Positions 52,938 through 61,136 of a DNA stretch of 64,000 nucleotides are shown one piece after another. The position numbers and the translations under genes were made by a program. A model generated the notes under the pieces. That model worked only from the letters and a program-made list of their open reading frames with translations. It was not told where the DNA came from and did no database searches. The stretch is from Hyphomicrobiales bacterium (GTDB taxonomy: Bacteria; Pseudomonadota; Alphaproteobacteria; Rhizobiales; Rhizobiaceae), in contig UEGR01000003.1 of assembly GCA_900465685.1 (NCBI GenBank), positions 362,997-426,996 of the forward strand, in the 5' to 3' direction. How positions within the stretch are numbered: the first letter of the stretch is position 1; every line of letters starts with the position of its first letter.

Positions 52938-52951
52938 ACAGGAGACGAAAA

Positions 52952-53986
52952 ATGGGTTTCAAGGTAGCAGTTGTCGGCGCCACCGGTAATGTCGGGCGCG
53001 AAATGCTCAATATTCTCGAAGAACGCGGTTTCCCGGCTGATGAAGTTGTTGCGCTCGCATCGCGCCGCAGCCAGGGTACGGAAGTGTCCTATGGCGACAA
53101 GACGCTGAAGGTTCGCGCGCTCGACACTTACGATTTCTCCGATACGGACATCTGCCTGATGTCGGCTGGCGGCACGATTTCGCAGGAATGGTCGCCAAAG
53201 ATCGGCAAGCAGGGCTGCGTCGTCATCGATAATTCGTCGGCCTGGCGCTATGACATGGACGTGCCGCTGATCGTGCCGGAGGTCAATCCGGACGCCATCA
53301 CGGGTTTCACCAAGAAGAACATCATTGCCAACCCGAACTGCTCGACCGCGCAGCTCGTCGTTGCTCTGAAGCCGCTGCATGACGCTGCCAAGATCAAGCG
53401 CGTCGTCGTTTCGACCTACCAGTCGGTTTCCGGCGCGGGCAAGGAAGGCATGGACGAACTGTTCGAACAGTCGCGCGCTGTTTTCGTGGCTGACCCTGTC
53501 ACGGCGAAGAAGTTCACCAAGCGCATCGCGTTCAACGTGATCCCGCATATCGATGTCTTCATGGAAGACGGCTACACCAAGGAAGAATGGAAGATGGTGG
53601 CCGAAACCAAGAAGATGCTTGATCCGAAGATCAAGCTGACGGCAACTGCAGTTCGCGTTCCGGTTTTCATCGGTCACTCGGAAGCTGTGAATATCGAATT
53701 CGAAAACCCGCTGTCGCCGGAAGAAGCCCGTGAAATCCTGCGCGAAGCGCCGGGTTGCCAGGTTATCGATAAGCGCGAAGACGGCGGCTACATCACGCCA
53801 TATGAATCCGCTGGCGAAGACGCGACCTATATCAGCCGTATCCGTGAAGACATCACGGTTGAAAACGGTCTGGCCATGTGGATTGTCTCGGACAATCTGC
53901 GCAAGGGCGCAGCGCTCAACACGATCCAGATCGCAGAGCTGCTCGTCGCTCGCGACCTGATCAAGCCGAAGGCACTTGCTGCCTGA
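52952..53986 (+). CDS. asd: Aspartate-semialdehyde dehydrogenase
   Basis: A 344-residue NADP enzyme making aspartate semialdehyde, branch point to lysine/DAP, threonine, methionine and isoleucine. Rossmann start FKVAVVGATGNVGREML, active Cys130 in NPNCSTAQ, and the family VSTYQSVSGAGKEGMDEL and VPVFIGHSEAVNIEFE are intact. ATG 52952 with AGGAG 7 bases upstream is clearly the true start; longer in-frame starts run through the leader. It may be governed by the leader described upstream. Confidence 0.97.
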   Translation: MGFKVAVVGATGNVGREMLNILEERGFPADEVVALASRRSQGTEVSYGDKTLKVRALDTYDFSDTDICLMSAGGTISQEWSPKIGKQGCVVIDNSSAWRYDMDVPLIVPEVNPDAITGFTKKNIIANPNCSTAQLVVALKPLHDAAKIKRVVVSTYQSVSGAGKEGMDELFEQSRAVFVADPVTAKKFTKRIAFNVIPHIDVFMEDGYTKEEWKMVAETKKMLDPKIKLTATAVRVPVFIGHSEAVNIEFENPLSPEEAREILREAPGCQVIDKREDGGYITPYESAGEDATYISRIREDITVENGLAMWIVSDNLRKGAALNTIQIAELLVARDLIKPKALAA

Positions 53987-54011
53987 TAGCCCTGCTATCT
54001 TGTGAAATGCG

Positions 54012-54041
54012 AAAGCGCCGGGAAACCGGCGCTTTTCTTTT
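54012..54041 (+). terminator. Terminator of asd
   Basis: Stem AAAGCGCCGG (54012-54021) / CCGGCGCTTT (54026-54035), GAAA tetraloop, then TCTTTT. Lies between convergent asd and ohrR. Confidence 0.9.
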
Positions 54042-54052
54042 AGGGTGATCTG

Positions 54053-54499
54053 TTAGCGCTCCACGCTGTCGGCCAGATTGCTGCGAATGTCGAGCAGACG
54101 GGAGCGCAACTCCTTCAAGTCATCGACCGGCTGACCGAGCGCACAGAAGATCTGATCCGGCACAGTCTCGGCCGCCTTGTGCAATTCGAGGCCTTCTTCG
54201 GTGAGCGTGATGCGCACTTGCCGTTCATCCCGTGGGTCGCGGCGGCGCGTGATGCGGCCTGCCGTTTCCAGCCTTTTCAGAAGCGGCGTCAGGGTGCCGG
54301 AATCGAGATTGAGCTTCGCGCCAATTTCTGAAACGGTCTGATCGTCCTTTTCCCAAAGCACCAGCATCACCAGAAACTGCGGATAGGTCAGGTCCAGCTC
54401 GCTCAGGATTGGCTGGTAGGCGCGCGTCAGGGCGTTCGCGGTCGAATAGATCGCAAAGCAGACCATGTTCGAAAGTTTGAGAAATGAGTCCTGTGTCAT
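54053..54499 (-). CDS. ohrR: OhrR, MarR-family organic peroxide sensor
   Basis: A 148-residue MarR-type repressor. The redox-active Cys14 (LSNMVCFAIYS) and partner region are typical of 1-/2-Cys OhrR; winged helix at residues ~37-100 (LTYPQFLVMLVLWEKDDQTVSEIGAKLNLDSGTLTPLLKRLETAG). Cys oxidation by organic hydroperoxides releases DNA and derepresses ohr. A second Cys near residue 120 could form the disulfide. Divergent from ohr across a 172-base gap with two palindromes. Confidence 0.96.
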   Translation of the reverse strand: MTQDSFLKLSNMVCFAIYSTANALTRAYQPILSELDLTYPQFLVMLVLWEKDDQTVSEIGAKLNLDSGTLTPLLKRLETAGRITRRRDPRDERQVRITLTEEGLELHKAAETVPDQIFCALGQPVDDLKELRSRLLDIRSNLADSVER

Positions 54500-54551
54500 G
54501 CGCCAATTCCTTCAAACGCCGTTTTCGCGCTTAGCTTTCTTATCATAAGTC

Positions 54552-54572
54552 ATGCGCAATTGCATTGTGCAT
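54552..54572. promoter_or_regulatory. Palindrome 1 in ohrR-ohr gap (candidate OhrR site)
   Basis: Half-sites ATGCGCAAT (54552-54560) and ATTGTGCAT (54564-54572), one mismatch, 3-base centre. Near the ohrR start. Confidence 0.5.
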
Positions 54573-54599
54573 CACATAATTGTGAGAAATGGTTTCGCA

Positions 54600-54625
54600 A
54601 AATTAGATTGCGCGCAATTTAATTT
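54600..54625. promoter_or_regulatory. Palindrome 2 in ohrR-ohr gap (candidate OhrR operator)
   Basis: Half-sites AAATTAGATTGC (54600-54611) and GCAATTTAATTT (54614-54625), one mismatch, centred on GC; inner ATTGCGCGCAAT is perfect. About 46 bases upstream of the ohr start, so suited to block the ohr promoter. Confidence 0.65.
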
Positions 54626-54671
54626 TCGATAGCTTGTGTTTGAAGATGAATTCAACTGAAGGAGAAACCGA

Positions 54672-55094
54672 ATGCCTATTCTGTACACCACCCAGTCGAC
54701 AGCAACCGGCGGACGTACCGGCAGCGCCAAGACCGCAGATGGACGCCTCAGTGTTGTGCTCGACACGCCGAAGGAGCTCGGCGGTCAGGGCGGCGAGGGC
54801 ACCAATCCTGAGCAGCTTTTCGCATCTGGTTATGCAGCATGCTTCCTTGGCGCGTTGAAGTTCGTGGCTTCCAAGGAGAAGGTTGCCATTGCAGCCGACA
54901 GCACGGTCACCGCCACTGTCGGTATCGGTCCGCGCGAAGATGGCACCGGTTTCGGCCTTGATGTTGCGCTTGAAGTGGCGCTTCCGGGTGTCGAAAAGGC
55001 AAAAGCGGAAGAGCTGGTGCAGGCCGCTCACATCGTTTGCCCCTATTCGCATGCCACGCGCGGCAATATCGACGTGCGTTTGAGCGTCGCCTGA
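54672..55094 (+). CDS. ohr: Ohr, organic hydroperoxide reductase
   Basis: A 140-residue thiol peroxidase reducing fatty-acid and organic hydroperoxides. Catalytic Cys57 (GYAACFLGAL) and Cys123 (HIVCPYSHATRGN), with Arg15 (GGRTGS) and Glu47 (NPEQLF) that orient the peroxidatic Cys, are all present. Uses lipoylated proteins as reductant in studied cases. ATG 54672 with GAAGGAG upstream. Controlled by divergent ohrR. Confidence 0.97.
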   Translation: MPILYTTQSTATGGRTGSAKTADGRLSVVLDTPKELGGQGGEGTNPEQLFASGYAACFLGALKFVASKEKVAIAADSTVTATVGIGPREDGTGFGLDVALEVALPGVEKAKAEELVQAAHIVCPYSHATRGNIDVRLSVA

Positions 55095-55102
55095 CGCCAA
55101 AC

Positions 55103-55131
55103 AAAAAGGCGCCCGATGAGGGCGCCTTTTT
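55103..55131. terminator. Bidirectional terminator between ohr and the zincin gene
   Basis: Stem AAAAAGGCGCCC (55103-55114) / GGGCGCCTTTTT (55120-55131), loop GATGA; A-run and T-run make it work for both convergent genes. Confidence 0.92.
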
Positions 55132-55151
55132 CAATTGATATCCACCGAGCG

Positions 55152-55598
55152 TTATTCGGCCTGGGCTTCGATTGCTTCCATGTCGTCGTCCGACAGGCCG
55201 AAGTGATGGCCTATCTCGTGAATAAGCACATGGGTGATGATATCGCCCAGCGTTTCCTCATTTTCGGACCAGTAATCGAGAATGGCGCGCCGATAGAGCG
55301 TGATGCGGTTCGGACCTTCGCCGGTTTGCAAGCTGAAACGCTCGCCTATGCCACGACCTTCAAAAAGGCCGAGCAGGTCGAACGGCGTATCCAGCCCCAT
55401 ATCTTCGATAATCTGGTCTTCAGGAAAATCGGCGATCTGAATGACAATGTCGCCGCACAACGCGCGAAACTCCTGCGGCAGATGCGCAAGAGCTTCAATC
55501 GCGATGGATTCAACTTCGTCCAGCGAGGGCGAGAAACGTCCCGCCCAGTCGCCGCTTTGATCTTCTCGGGCCATTCCAGCCAATCGTGTCCTATTCAA
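55152..55598 (-). CDS. Zincin-like metallopeptidase family protein (HExxH)
   Basis: A 148-residue protein of the Zincin_1 (formerly DUF1025) family. The C-terminal HEIGHHFGLSDDDME holds the HExxH zinc motif with the downstream acidic ligand; upstream FSLQTGEGPNRITLYRRAILDYW is typical. Physiological substrate unknown; members are small cytosolic proteins found across alphaproteobacteria and actinobacteria. The start at 55598 may be a little early; Met at 55574 (MARED) is a good alternative. Convergent with ohr. Confidence 0.9.
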   Translation of the reverse strand: MNRTRLAGMAREDQSGDWAGRFSPSLDEVESIAIEALAHLPQEFRALCGDIVIQIADFPEDQIIEDMGLDTPFDLLGLFEGRGIGERFSLQTGEGPNRITLYRRAILDYWSENEETLGDIITHVLIHEIGHHFGLSDDDMEAIEAQAE

Positions 55599-55647
55599 TT
55601 GCTCAGGCCACCGGGCTTAAAGGCCGCGTAAAACGCAGTGTGTGTCA

Positions 55648-56253
55648 TCAGGCCCAGGGACGCAGTTCGGCGCGCTTGGCTTCGAACGTGTCGATGCTCT
55701 TCGCCTTTTCCATGGTCAGGCCGATATCGTCCAGACCGTTGAGCAGGCAGTGGCGCTTGAAATCGTCGAGGTCGAAGGAAATCGTGCCGCCGTCAGGGCC
55801 ATGGATTTCCTTTGCGTCGAGATCGACCGTGAGGGTGGCGTTGGCGCCGCGCGAAGCGTCGTCCATCAGCTTGTCGAGATCTTCCTGGCTGACCTTGATC
55901 GGCAGAATGCCGTTCTTGAAGCAGTTATTGTAGAAGATGTCGGCGAAAGAGGTCGAGATCACGCAACGAATGCCGAAATCGAGCAGAGCCCAAGGGGCGT
56001 GCTCGCGCGAGGAGCCGCAACCGAAATTATCGCCAGCGACCAGAATCTGGGCGTTGCGATAGCCGGGCTTGTTCAGAACGAAATCAGGGTTTTCGGAACC
56101 GTCTTCGTTGAAGCGCATTTCCGCAAACAGACCCTTGCTCAGGCCCGTGCGCTTGATCGTCTTCAGGTAATCCTTCGGAATGATCATATCCGTGTCGATG
56201 TTGACGATCGGCAGGGGAGCGGCGACGCCGGTGAGCTTGGTGAACTTATCCAT
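55648..56253 (-). CDS. leuD: 3-Isopropylmalate dehydratase small subunit
   Basis: A 201-residue swivel-domain subunit of isopropylmalate isomerase (leucine synthesis). Typical: [79 protein letters not shown]. Needs LeuC (not in this window). ATG at 56253. Monocistronic, 49 bases from the zincin gene start; opposite strand to leuB. Confidence 0.96.
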   Translation of the reverse strand: MDKFTKLTGVAAPLPIVNIDTDMIIPKDYLKTIKRTGLSKGLFAEMRFNEDGSENPDFVLNKPGYRNAQILVAGDNFGCGSSREHAPWALLDFGIRCVISTSFADIFYNNCFKNGILPIKVSQEDLDKLMDDASRGANATLTVDLDAKEIHGPDGGTISFDLDDFKRHCLLNGLDDIGLTMEKAKSIDTFEAKRAELRPWA

Positions 56254-56492
56254 GTCCTGAACCTGTCGGTTGGCTATTAGCTATATTGCGAACTGGTTTA
56301 CATCAGCATTGCCGAGAGTCAACGTTTCAGGCCAAAACTGCCCAATAGGTCGCAACCTGCGGCGGATTTATCGAACCATCCAGACCGTTTCAAGGCGGTG
56401 CAGATGGTTCGACTGTTGATTGATGCGCATAATCCTGTCGGAAAAGCGCGTCAACCTTTCTGAATCGTGCGCTGCAAATGCCGCATCCGCAA

Positions 56493-56963
56493 TTATTGGA
56501 CGTTCAATACCACGCCGCCACTCTCGCTGCCGGTCAAACGGCGGGACTTTCCGTCGCTGCCGACAACAATCGTAAAGCGTCTGCGGCGCATCGACATGTT
56601 CGGGGAAACGGCAACATCAATCGCCGGGTCGAACTGCAATGTGATCCGCCACAGATCGGGCTTGATGGTTTCCTCAACGCCGATAATGCGAGCGTCGAAG
56701 GGCGTGGTGTGAAACATGCCGGAGGTGCGCTGGCCGACACGATAGGGTGCAGTGTCGTCCTGCACGGCAACCGGCGCGGCTTCCGCCTTGCCGCCGGTGG
56801 CGGCAAGTGTGTTCCAGTCACGCGTGCCCGACTGGCGGGCCACGAGATCGAGCGCCTTGCCGTGGCTGATGGTAATACCTTCCTCGCTCAAAGCTTGCCG
56901 TAAACGGCGAGCCTGATGCTTGAAGTCAATAGTAGTGTGCCCAGCGGTCATAGCTGTGGTCAT
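56493..56963 (-). CDS. Glyoxalase-superfamily-like protein
   Basis: A 156-residue protein. Residues ~12-60 (DFKHQARRLRQALSEEGITISHGKALDLVARQSGTRDWNTLAAT) match the N-terminal segment found in glyoxalase-superfamily (Glyoxalase_8) and plasmid-borne 'RDWNTL' proteins. The rest is a beta-rich domain of unknown role (YRVGQRTSGMFHTTPFDARIIGVEE). No metal ligands of classic glyoxalase can be assigned by eye. ATG 56963 or downstream Met at 56951. Function not known. Confidence 0.75.
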   Translation of the reverse strand: MTTAMTAGHTTIDFKHQARRLRQALSEEGITISHGKALDLVARQSGTRDWNTLAATGGKAEAAPVAVQDDTAPYRVGQRTSGMFHTTPFDARIIGVEETIKPDLWRITLQFDPAIDVAVSPNMSMRRRRFTIVVGSDGKSRRLTGSESGGVVLNVQ

Positions 56964-57212
56964 TGTTTTCGCTCCTGATTGTGAGCGGCGTTTTCATGAA
57001 CGGGTGCCCGCATTGCCGTTTCTGCCGTCACTGGACAGGAACGTGTAGTCTGAATGCTTTACCGTGGCTTGAAACCTGCGGGCGGCTGGCGCATTCAACC
57101 GAAGGCTGGAAAATAGGCGGGCAGCGCCCGGATTTCAAGTCCCTGCTTTGGAGGGATGCTTAACCGGTGTCCGAGGCTTGCACCGTGCCGCGGTTCCGTG
57201 CACAAATCGGCT

Positions 57213-58091
57213 ATGAAAACAATCGCTCGTCCTCGTCGTTCCGTTCTGTTTGTCCCGGCTGCCAATCCGCGCGCGCTCGAAAAATCGCTGACGCTCGCAG
57301 CCGATTGTGTGATCTATGATCTGGAAGATTCCGTTGCGCCTGAGGCAAAGCAATCCGCGCGCGAGGCTTTGGCTGCGCATTTTTTGGCCCATCCGAAACC
57401 AGTCTTCGAGCGGATTATTCGTGTCAATTCCGGCGAGACGCCATGGGGCAAGGATGATGTGGCAGCGGCGGCTGACATGGGCGCCGACGCCATTCTTCTG
57501 CCGAAAGTCGAGCGCCCTCAGGACATTATCGATGCAGCGAACCGGCTTGATCGCAAGGATGCCGATCCATCTGTCGGCGTTTGGGCGATGATCGAAACCC
57601 CACGCGGCATTCTCAATGCAGATGAGATTGCCATGCTGGGCCATCGCTCGGCAGTGCGGCTCGCCTGTTTCGTTGTCGGCCCGAATGATATTGCGCGCGA
57701 AACCGGTGTTCGCCCGCAAGCCGGACGTCCTTATCTTGTGCCATGGCTGATGCAGATCATTCTCGCGGCACGTGCGGGCGGGTTTACCGTGCTTGATGGC
57801 GTCTTCAACGATTTCCGCGATCAGGTTGGGTTCGAAGCCGAGTGTTTGCAGGGTGCCGCGATGGGCTTCGACGGCAAGACGCTGATTCATCCAGGCCAGA
57901 TCGAGGCAGCCAATCGCGCCTTCTCGCCAACGGACGAGGAAGTAGCGCATGCGCGAGCCGTCGTGGCGCTGTTTGCACAACCGGAAAATGCGGATAAGGG
58001 CGTTGTGTCACTCGATGGCCATATGGTTGAACGCCTGCATCTGGAAATGGCCGAACGGCTGCTCGCGAAAGCATTTCCAGCAAAAGCGTGA
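57213..58091 (+). CDS. HpcH/HpaI-type CoA ester lyase (CitE-like)
   Basis: A 292-residue CitE/malyl-CoA lyase family protein. Marks: RRSVLFVPAANPRALEKSL, CVIYDLEDSVAPEAK (Mg-binding Glu/Asp), MIETPRGILNADEIA, VVGPNDIARETG and MGFDGKTLIHPGQIE. Members cleave malyl-, citramalyl- or beta-methylmalyl-CoA or act as thioesterases; which one is not readable. ATG 57213; upstream ribosome site weak. Followed by DUF1737 and VOC genes after ~50 bases, maybe one operon. Confidence 0.92.
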   Translation: MKTIARPRRSVLFVPAANPRALEKSLTLAADCVIYDLEDSVAPEAKQSAREALAAHFLAHPKPVFERIIRVNSGETPWGKDDVAAAADMGADAILLPKVERPQDIIDAANRLDRKDADPSVGVWAMIETPRGILNADEIAMLGHRSAVRLACFVVGPNDIARETGVRPQAGRPYLVPWLMQIILAARAGGFTVLDGVFNDFRDQVGFEAECLQGAAMGFDGKTLIHPGQIEAANRAFSPTDEEVAHARAVVALFAQPENADKGVVSLDGHMVERLHLEMAERLLAKAFPAKA

Positions 58092-58140
58092 TAACAAAGA
58101 ACTAAAGCGGGCTTGAACGCTTAACAAAGGAAGACTGACT

Positions 58141-58347
58141 ATGAAGCTCTATCGTTTCATCACCGGACCGGATGATTCCGCATTTTGTCATCGTGTTACG
58201 GCGGCGCTCAACAAGGGTTGGCAGCTCTATGGCTCGCCGACTTATGCTTTCAACGCGGCAACAGGCGTGATGCAGTGCGGCCAGCCGGTCGTGAAGGAAG
58301 TCGACGGCGTTGACTATACGCCGGATATCAAGCTCGGCGAATACTGA
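58141..58347 (+). CDS. DUF1737 small protein
   Basis: A 68-residue protein matching DUF1737 (LYRFITGPDDSAFCHRVTAALNKGWQLYGSPTYAFNAATGVMQCGQPVVKEV). Function unknown. ATG 58141 with AAGGAAG upstream. Its TGA overlaps the ATG of the VOC gene by one base (TGATG), so the two are translationally coupled. Confidence 0.9.
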   Translation: MKLYRFITGPDDSAFCHRVTAALNKGWQLYGSPTYAFNAATGVMQCGQPVVKEVDGVDYTPDIKLGEY

Positions 58348-58700
58348 TGGCTGTCCGCCGCATCGTTGCCAATATCGCCACGGATGACCCGGCTGCGGCC
58401 AAGCGGTTCTATGGCGAGGTTCTGGGCCTCGATGTGGTGATGGATCACGGCTGGATCATTACCTATGCAGCCGATGCGCAAGCGCGCGTGCAGATCGCAT
58501 TCGCGACCGAAGGCGGCTCGGGGACCCCGGTGCCCGATCTCTCCATTGAGGTGGACGATGTGGACGCCACGCTGGAGCGTTGCGTTAAAGCCGGGTTTGC
58601 AATCGAATACGGTCCGGCTGACGAGGAATGGGGCATGCGCCGTTTCTTCGTCCGTGATCCCTATGGGCGGCTGGTCAATATTCTCAGCCATATGCAATAA
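58347..58700 (+). CDS. VOC-superfamily (glyoxalase/bleomycin-resistance-like) protein
   Basis: A 117-residue vicinal-oxygen-chelate protein (RRIVANIATDDPAAAKRFYGEVLGLDVVMDHGWIITYA then EYGPADEEWGMRRFFVRDPYGRLVNILSHM). The pattern of two beta-alpha-beta repeats is complete. Substrate unknown; a lyase, isomerase or binding role is possible. Coupled to DUF1737 upstream. Terminator follows at once. Confidence 0.9.
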   Translation: MAVRRIVANIATDDPAAAKRFYGEVLGLDVVMDHGWIITYAADAQARVQIAFATEGGSGTPVPDLSIEVDDVDATLERCVKAGFAIEYGPADEEWGMRRFFVRDPYGRLVNILSHMQ

Positions 58701-58726
58701 AAAAGGCCGGTTTCCCGGCCTTTTTC
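58699..58726. terminator. Bidirectional terminator between VOC and M3 peptidase genes
   Basis: Stem AAAAGGCCGG (58701-58710) / CCGGCCTTTT (58715-58724), loop TTTC, flanked by A- and T-runs; overlaps the VOC stop codon. Confidence 0.92.
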
Positions 58727-58727
58727 T

Positions 58728-60776
58728 TTAGTTCAATCCGCGCTTTTCAATCATCGCATCCGGTGTCGGCATCTTGCCCCGGAAAGCCTTGTACAGGTCT
58801 TCCGGGTCGCGACTGCCGCCAGCGGCATAGATGTGCTGCTTCAGCTTGGCTGCGAGTTCCGGATTGAAGACGTCGCCGGTTTCCTCGAAGGCCGAGAACG
58901 CATCCGCATCCAGCACTTCCGACCACATGTAGGAATAGTAACCGGCGGAGTAGCCGTCGCCGGAGAACACATGCGTGAAATGCGGCGTGCGGTGGCGCAT
59001 GATGATCGCATCAGGCATGGACAGCTTTTCGAGCGTCTTTGCCTCGAAGGAAAGAGGGTCGGCGATTTTCTCATTGCCGGTATGGAAAGCCATATCGACC
59101 AGAGCAGACGCGGTGAACTCAACCGTGTTGAAACCGGCATTGAACGAACGCGCTGCCAGAACCTTATCGAGCAGAGCCTTGGGCATTGCTTCACCAGTGC
59201 GGTAATGCACGGCATATTTTTCCAGAACGGCAGGCACGGTCAGCCAGTGTTCGTAAAGCTGAGACGGCAGTTCCACGAAGTCGCGTGATACGGCGGTGCC
59301 GGAAACGGCAGGCCAGGTCACATCCGACAGAAGTCCGTGCAGCGCATGGCCGAACTCGTGGAACAGCGTGCGGGCATCGTCGAGCGACAGAAGAGCCGGT
59401 TCGCCTGCCTTGGGCTTGGCGAAATTCATCACATTGTAGATGATTGGCTTCTGGCCGCCGTCGAGCTTGTGGCTGGATTGCAGCGCGCTCATCCACGCGC
59501 CGGAACGCTTCGATGTCCGGGCGAAATAATCGCCGAGGAACAGACCGCGTTCGCTGCCATCCGGGTTGAAAACCTGAAACACGCGCACGTCGGGATGCCA
59601 TGCGGCAATGCCCTTCTTTTCTTCGAAGCGAACGCCGAAGAGGCGGGTGGCGACATCGAAACAGGCTTCGATGATCTTTTCCAGTTGCAGGTAAGGCTTC
59701 AATTCGGCCTCATCGAAGGCAAAGCGTTCGGCACGCAGCTTTTCAGCGTAAAAACGCCAGTCCCATGGCGCGACCTTGTGATTGCTGCCATCGGCGGCGA
59801 TCAGGCGCTCAAGCTCGGCCTGTTCTTCGGCGGCCTTTGCGCGCGCCTTGTCCCAGACCGGTTCCAGCAGGTCCATGACGGCCTTTGGCGTTTTGGCCAT
59901 GGTGTCATCCAGCTTGTAGGCTGCGAAATTGGCGTAGCCGAGCAGATGGGCCTTGCGCTCGCGCAGTTCGACCATCTCGCGCACGATCTCACGATTATCG
60001 GACTCATTGCCGTTTTCGCCACGCTTCGCCCAGGCATTGAAGGCCTGTTCGCGCAAGGCGCGGTTTTGCGAGAAGGTGAGGAACGGTTCGACGATGGAGC
60101 GCGACAGCGTGACGGCATAAGCATCCGGCTTGCCGCGTTCAGCTGCGGCGCTCTGCATCGCGTTTTTCAGAAAATCCGGCAGTCCGGCAAGATCGGCTTC
60201 ATCAGTGATGAATAGCGCCCAGCTCGACTCGTCTTTCAGCACATTCTGGCCGAAGCGCGCGCCAAGACCGGCCAGCTTTTCGTTGATGCCAGCCAGTTCA
60301 GCCTTGCCCGCATCATCGAGCTTTGCGCCGGACCGAACAAAGCCCTTCCAGGTCTTTTCCAGAACGCGTTTGGTTTCCGTGTCGAGATTCAGCATGTTGC
60401 GATTGTCGTAGAGCGCGTCGATGCGGGCGAACAATGCCGGGTCCATCATGATGCGCGAATAATGGCGCGACATTTTTGGCGCAATTTCGCGCTCCAGCGC
60501 CTGAATTGCATCGTTGCTATGGGCGCCAGCACGCATCCAGAAAATGGCCGACACGTGGTCTAGCGCCTTGCCCGTTAACTGCAGGGCTTTCAGCGTGTTT
60601 TCAATCGTCGCTTCGCCAGTTGCCTGGGTGATGGCTTCCACTTCGGCAAGGTCGGATGCAAGCGTTGCATCGAAAGCAGGCGCGAAATCCTCGTCTTTGA
60701 ATGCGGTGAAATCCGGCAGGCCCAGCGGTCCGTTCCAGTCTGTGAGCGCGTGATTATAGGTGGACTTGTCGGACAT
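58728..60776 (-). CDS. M3-family oligopeptidase (PrlC/Dcp type)
   Basis: A 682-residue zinc oligopeptidase of the thimet family. Active site [14 protein letters not shown] (about residue 470) with downstream Glu ([11 protein letters not shown]), and the C-terminal [31 protein letters not shown]-type region are present. Cytosolic degradation of peptides; closeness to oligopeptidase A versus peptidyl-dipeptidase Dcp is not resolved by eye. ATG 60776 (MSDKST) has GGAG 7 bases upstream; ATG 60779 is adjacent. Convergent with the VOC gene. Confidence 0.94.
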   Translation of the reverse strand: [682 protein letters not shown]

Positions 60777-61136
60777 CATGTAACTCCGGATCAAAATGAA
60801 TTCGATCATCCAGACTTAAGGTCTCACTGCCGGGCGGGCAAGGGTGTTCGACCGGCTTTTACGGTTCAGGCTGGAGATGACAACGTTTGTCGCTTTGCCT
60901 GCAAAAACCTTTCGACTTCCTCTGTGTGGGGCTTGACTTTAGGGGCGACCAAGCGCACATCACGCTGGCTGTCCGCAATCTCTTTACGGCAGCAATCTTC
61001 AACCGGAGTTTTATTCTCTTATGCCCAGCGACAGTCACAGTCGATTGTGTCAGCCGTCAAGGTAGCCGTGTACTGATCGCTTGAGGTCAGCTTGCACGAT
61101 CTGCCTTTGACGGCGGATCGACGGAAAGGCAAGCTT
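60777..61136. other. Divergent intergenic region, M3 peptidase and mgtE
   Basis: About 360 bases between the two starts, presumably holding both promoters. I looked for an M-box-like Mg riboswitch and did not find a convincing layout. No gene recognised. Confidence 0.45.

Noticed and set aside
60777-61136. Mg2+ riboswitch upstream of mgtE
   Set aside because: No M-box-like arrangement recognised by eye; a covariance search would decide.
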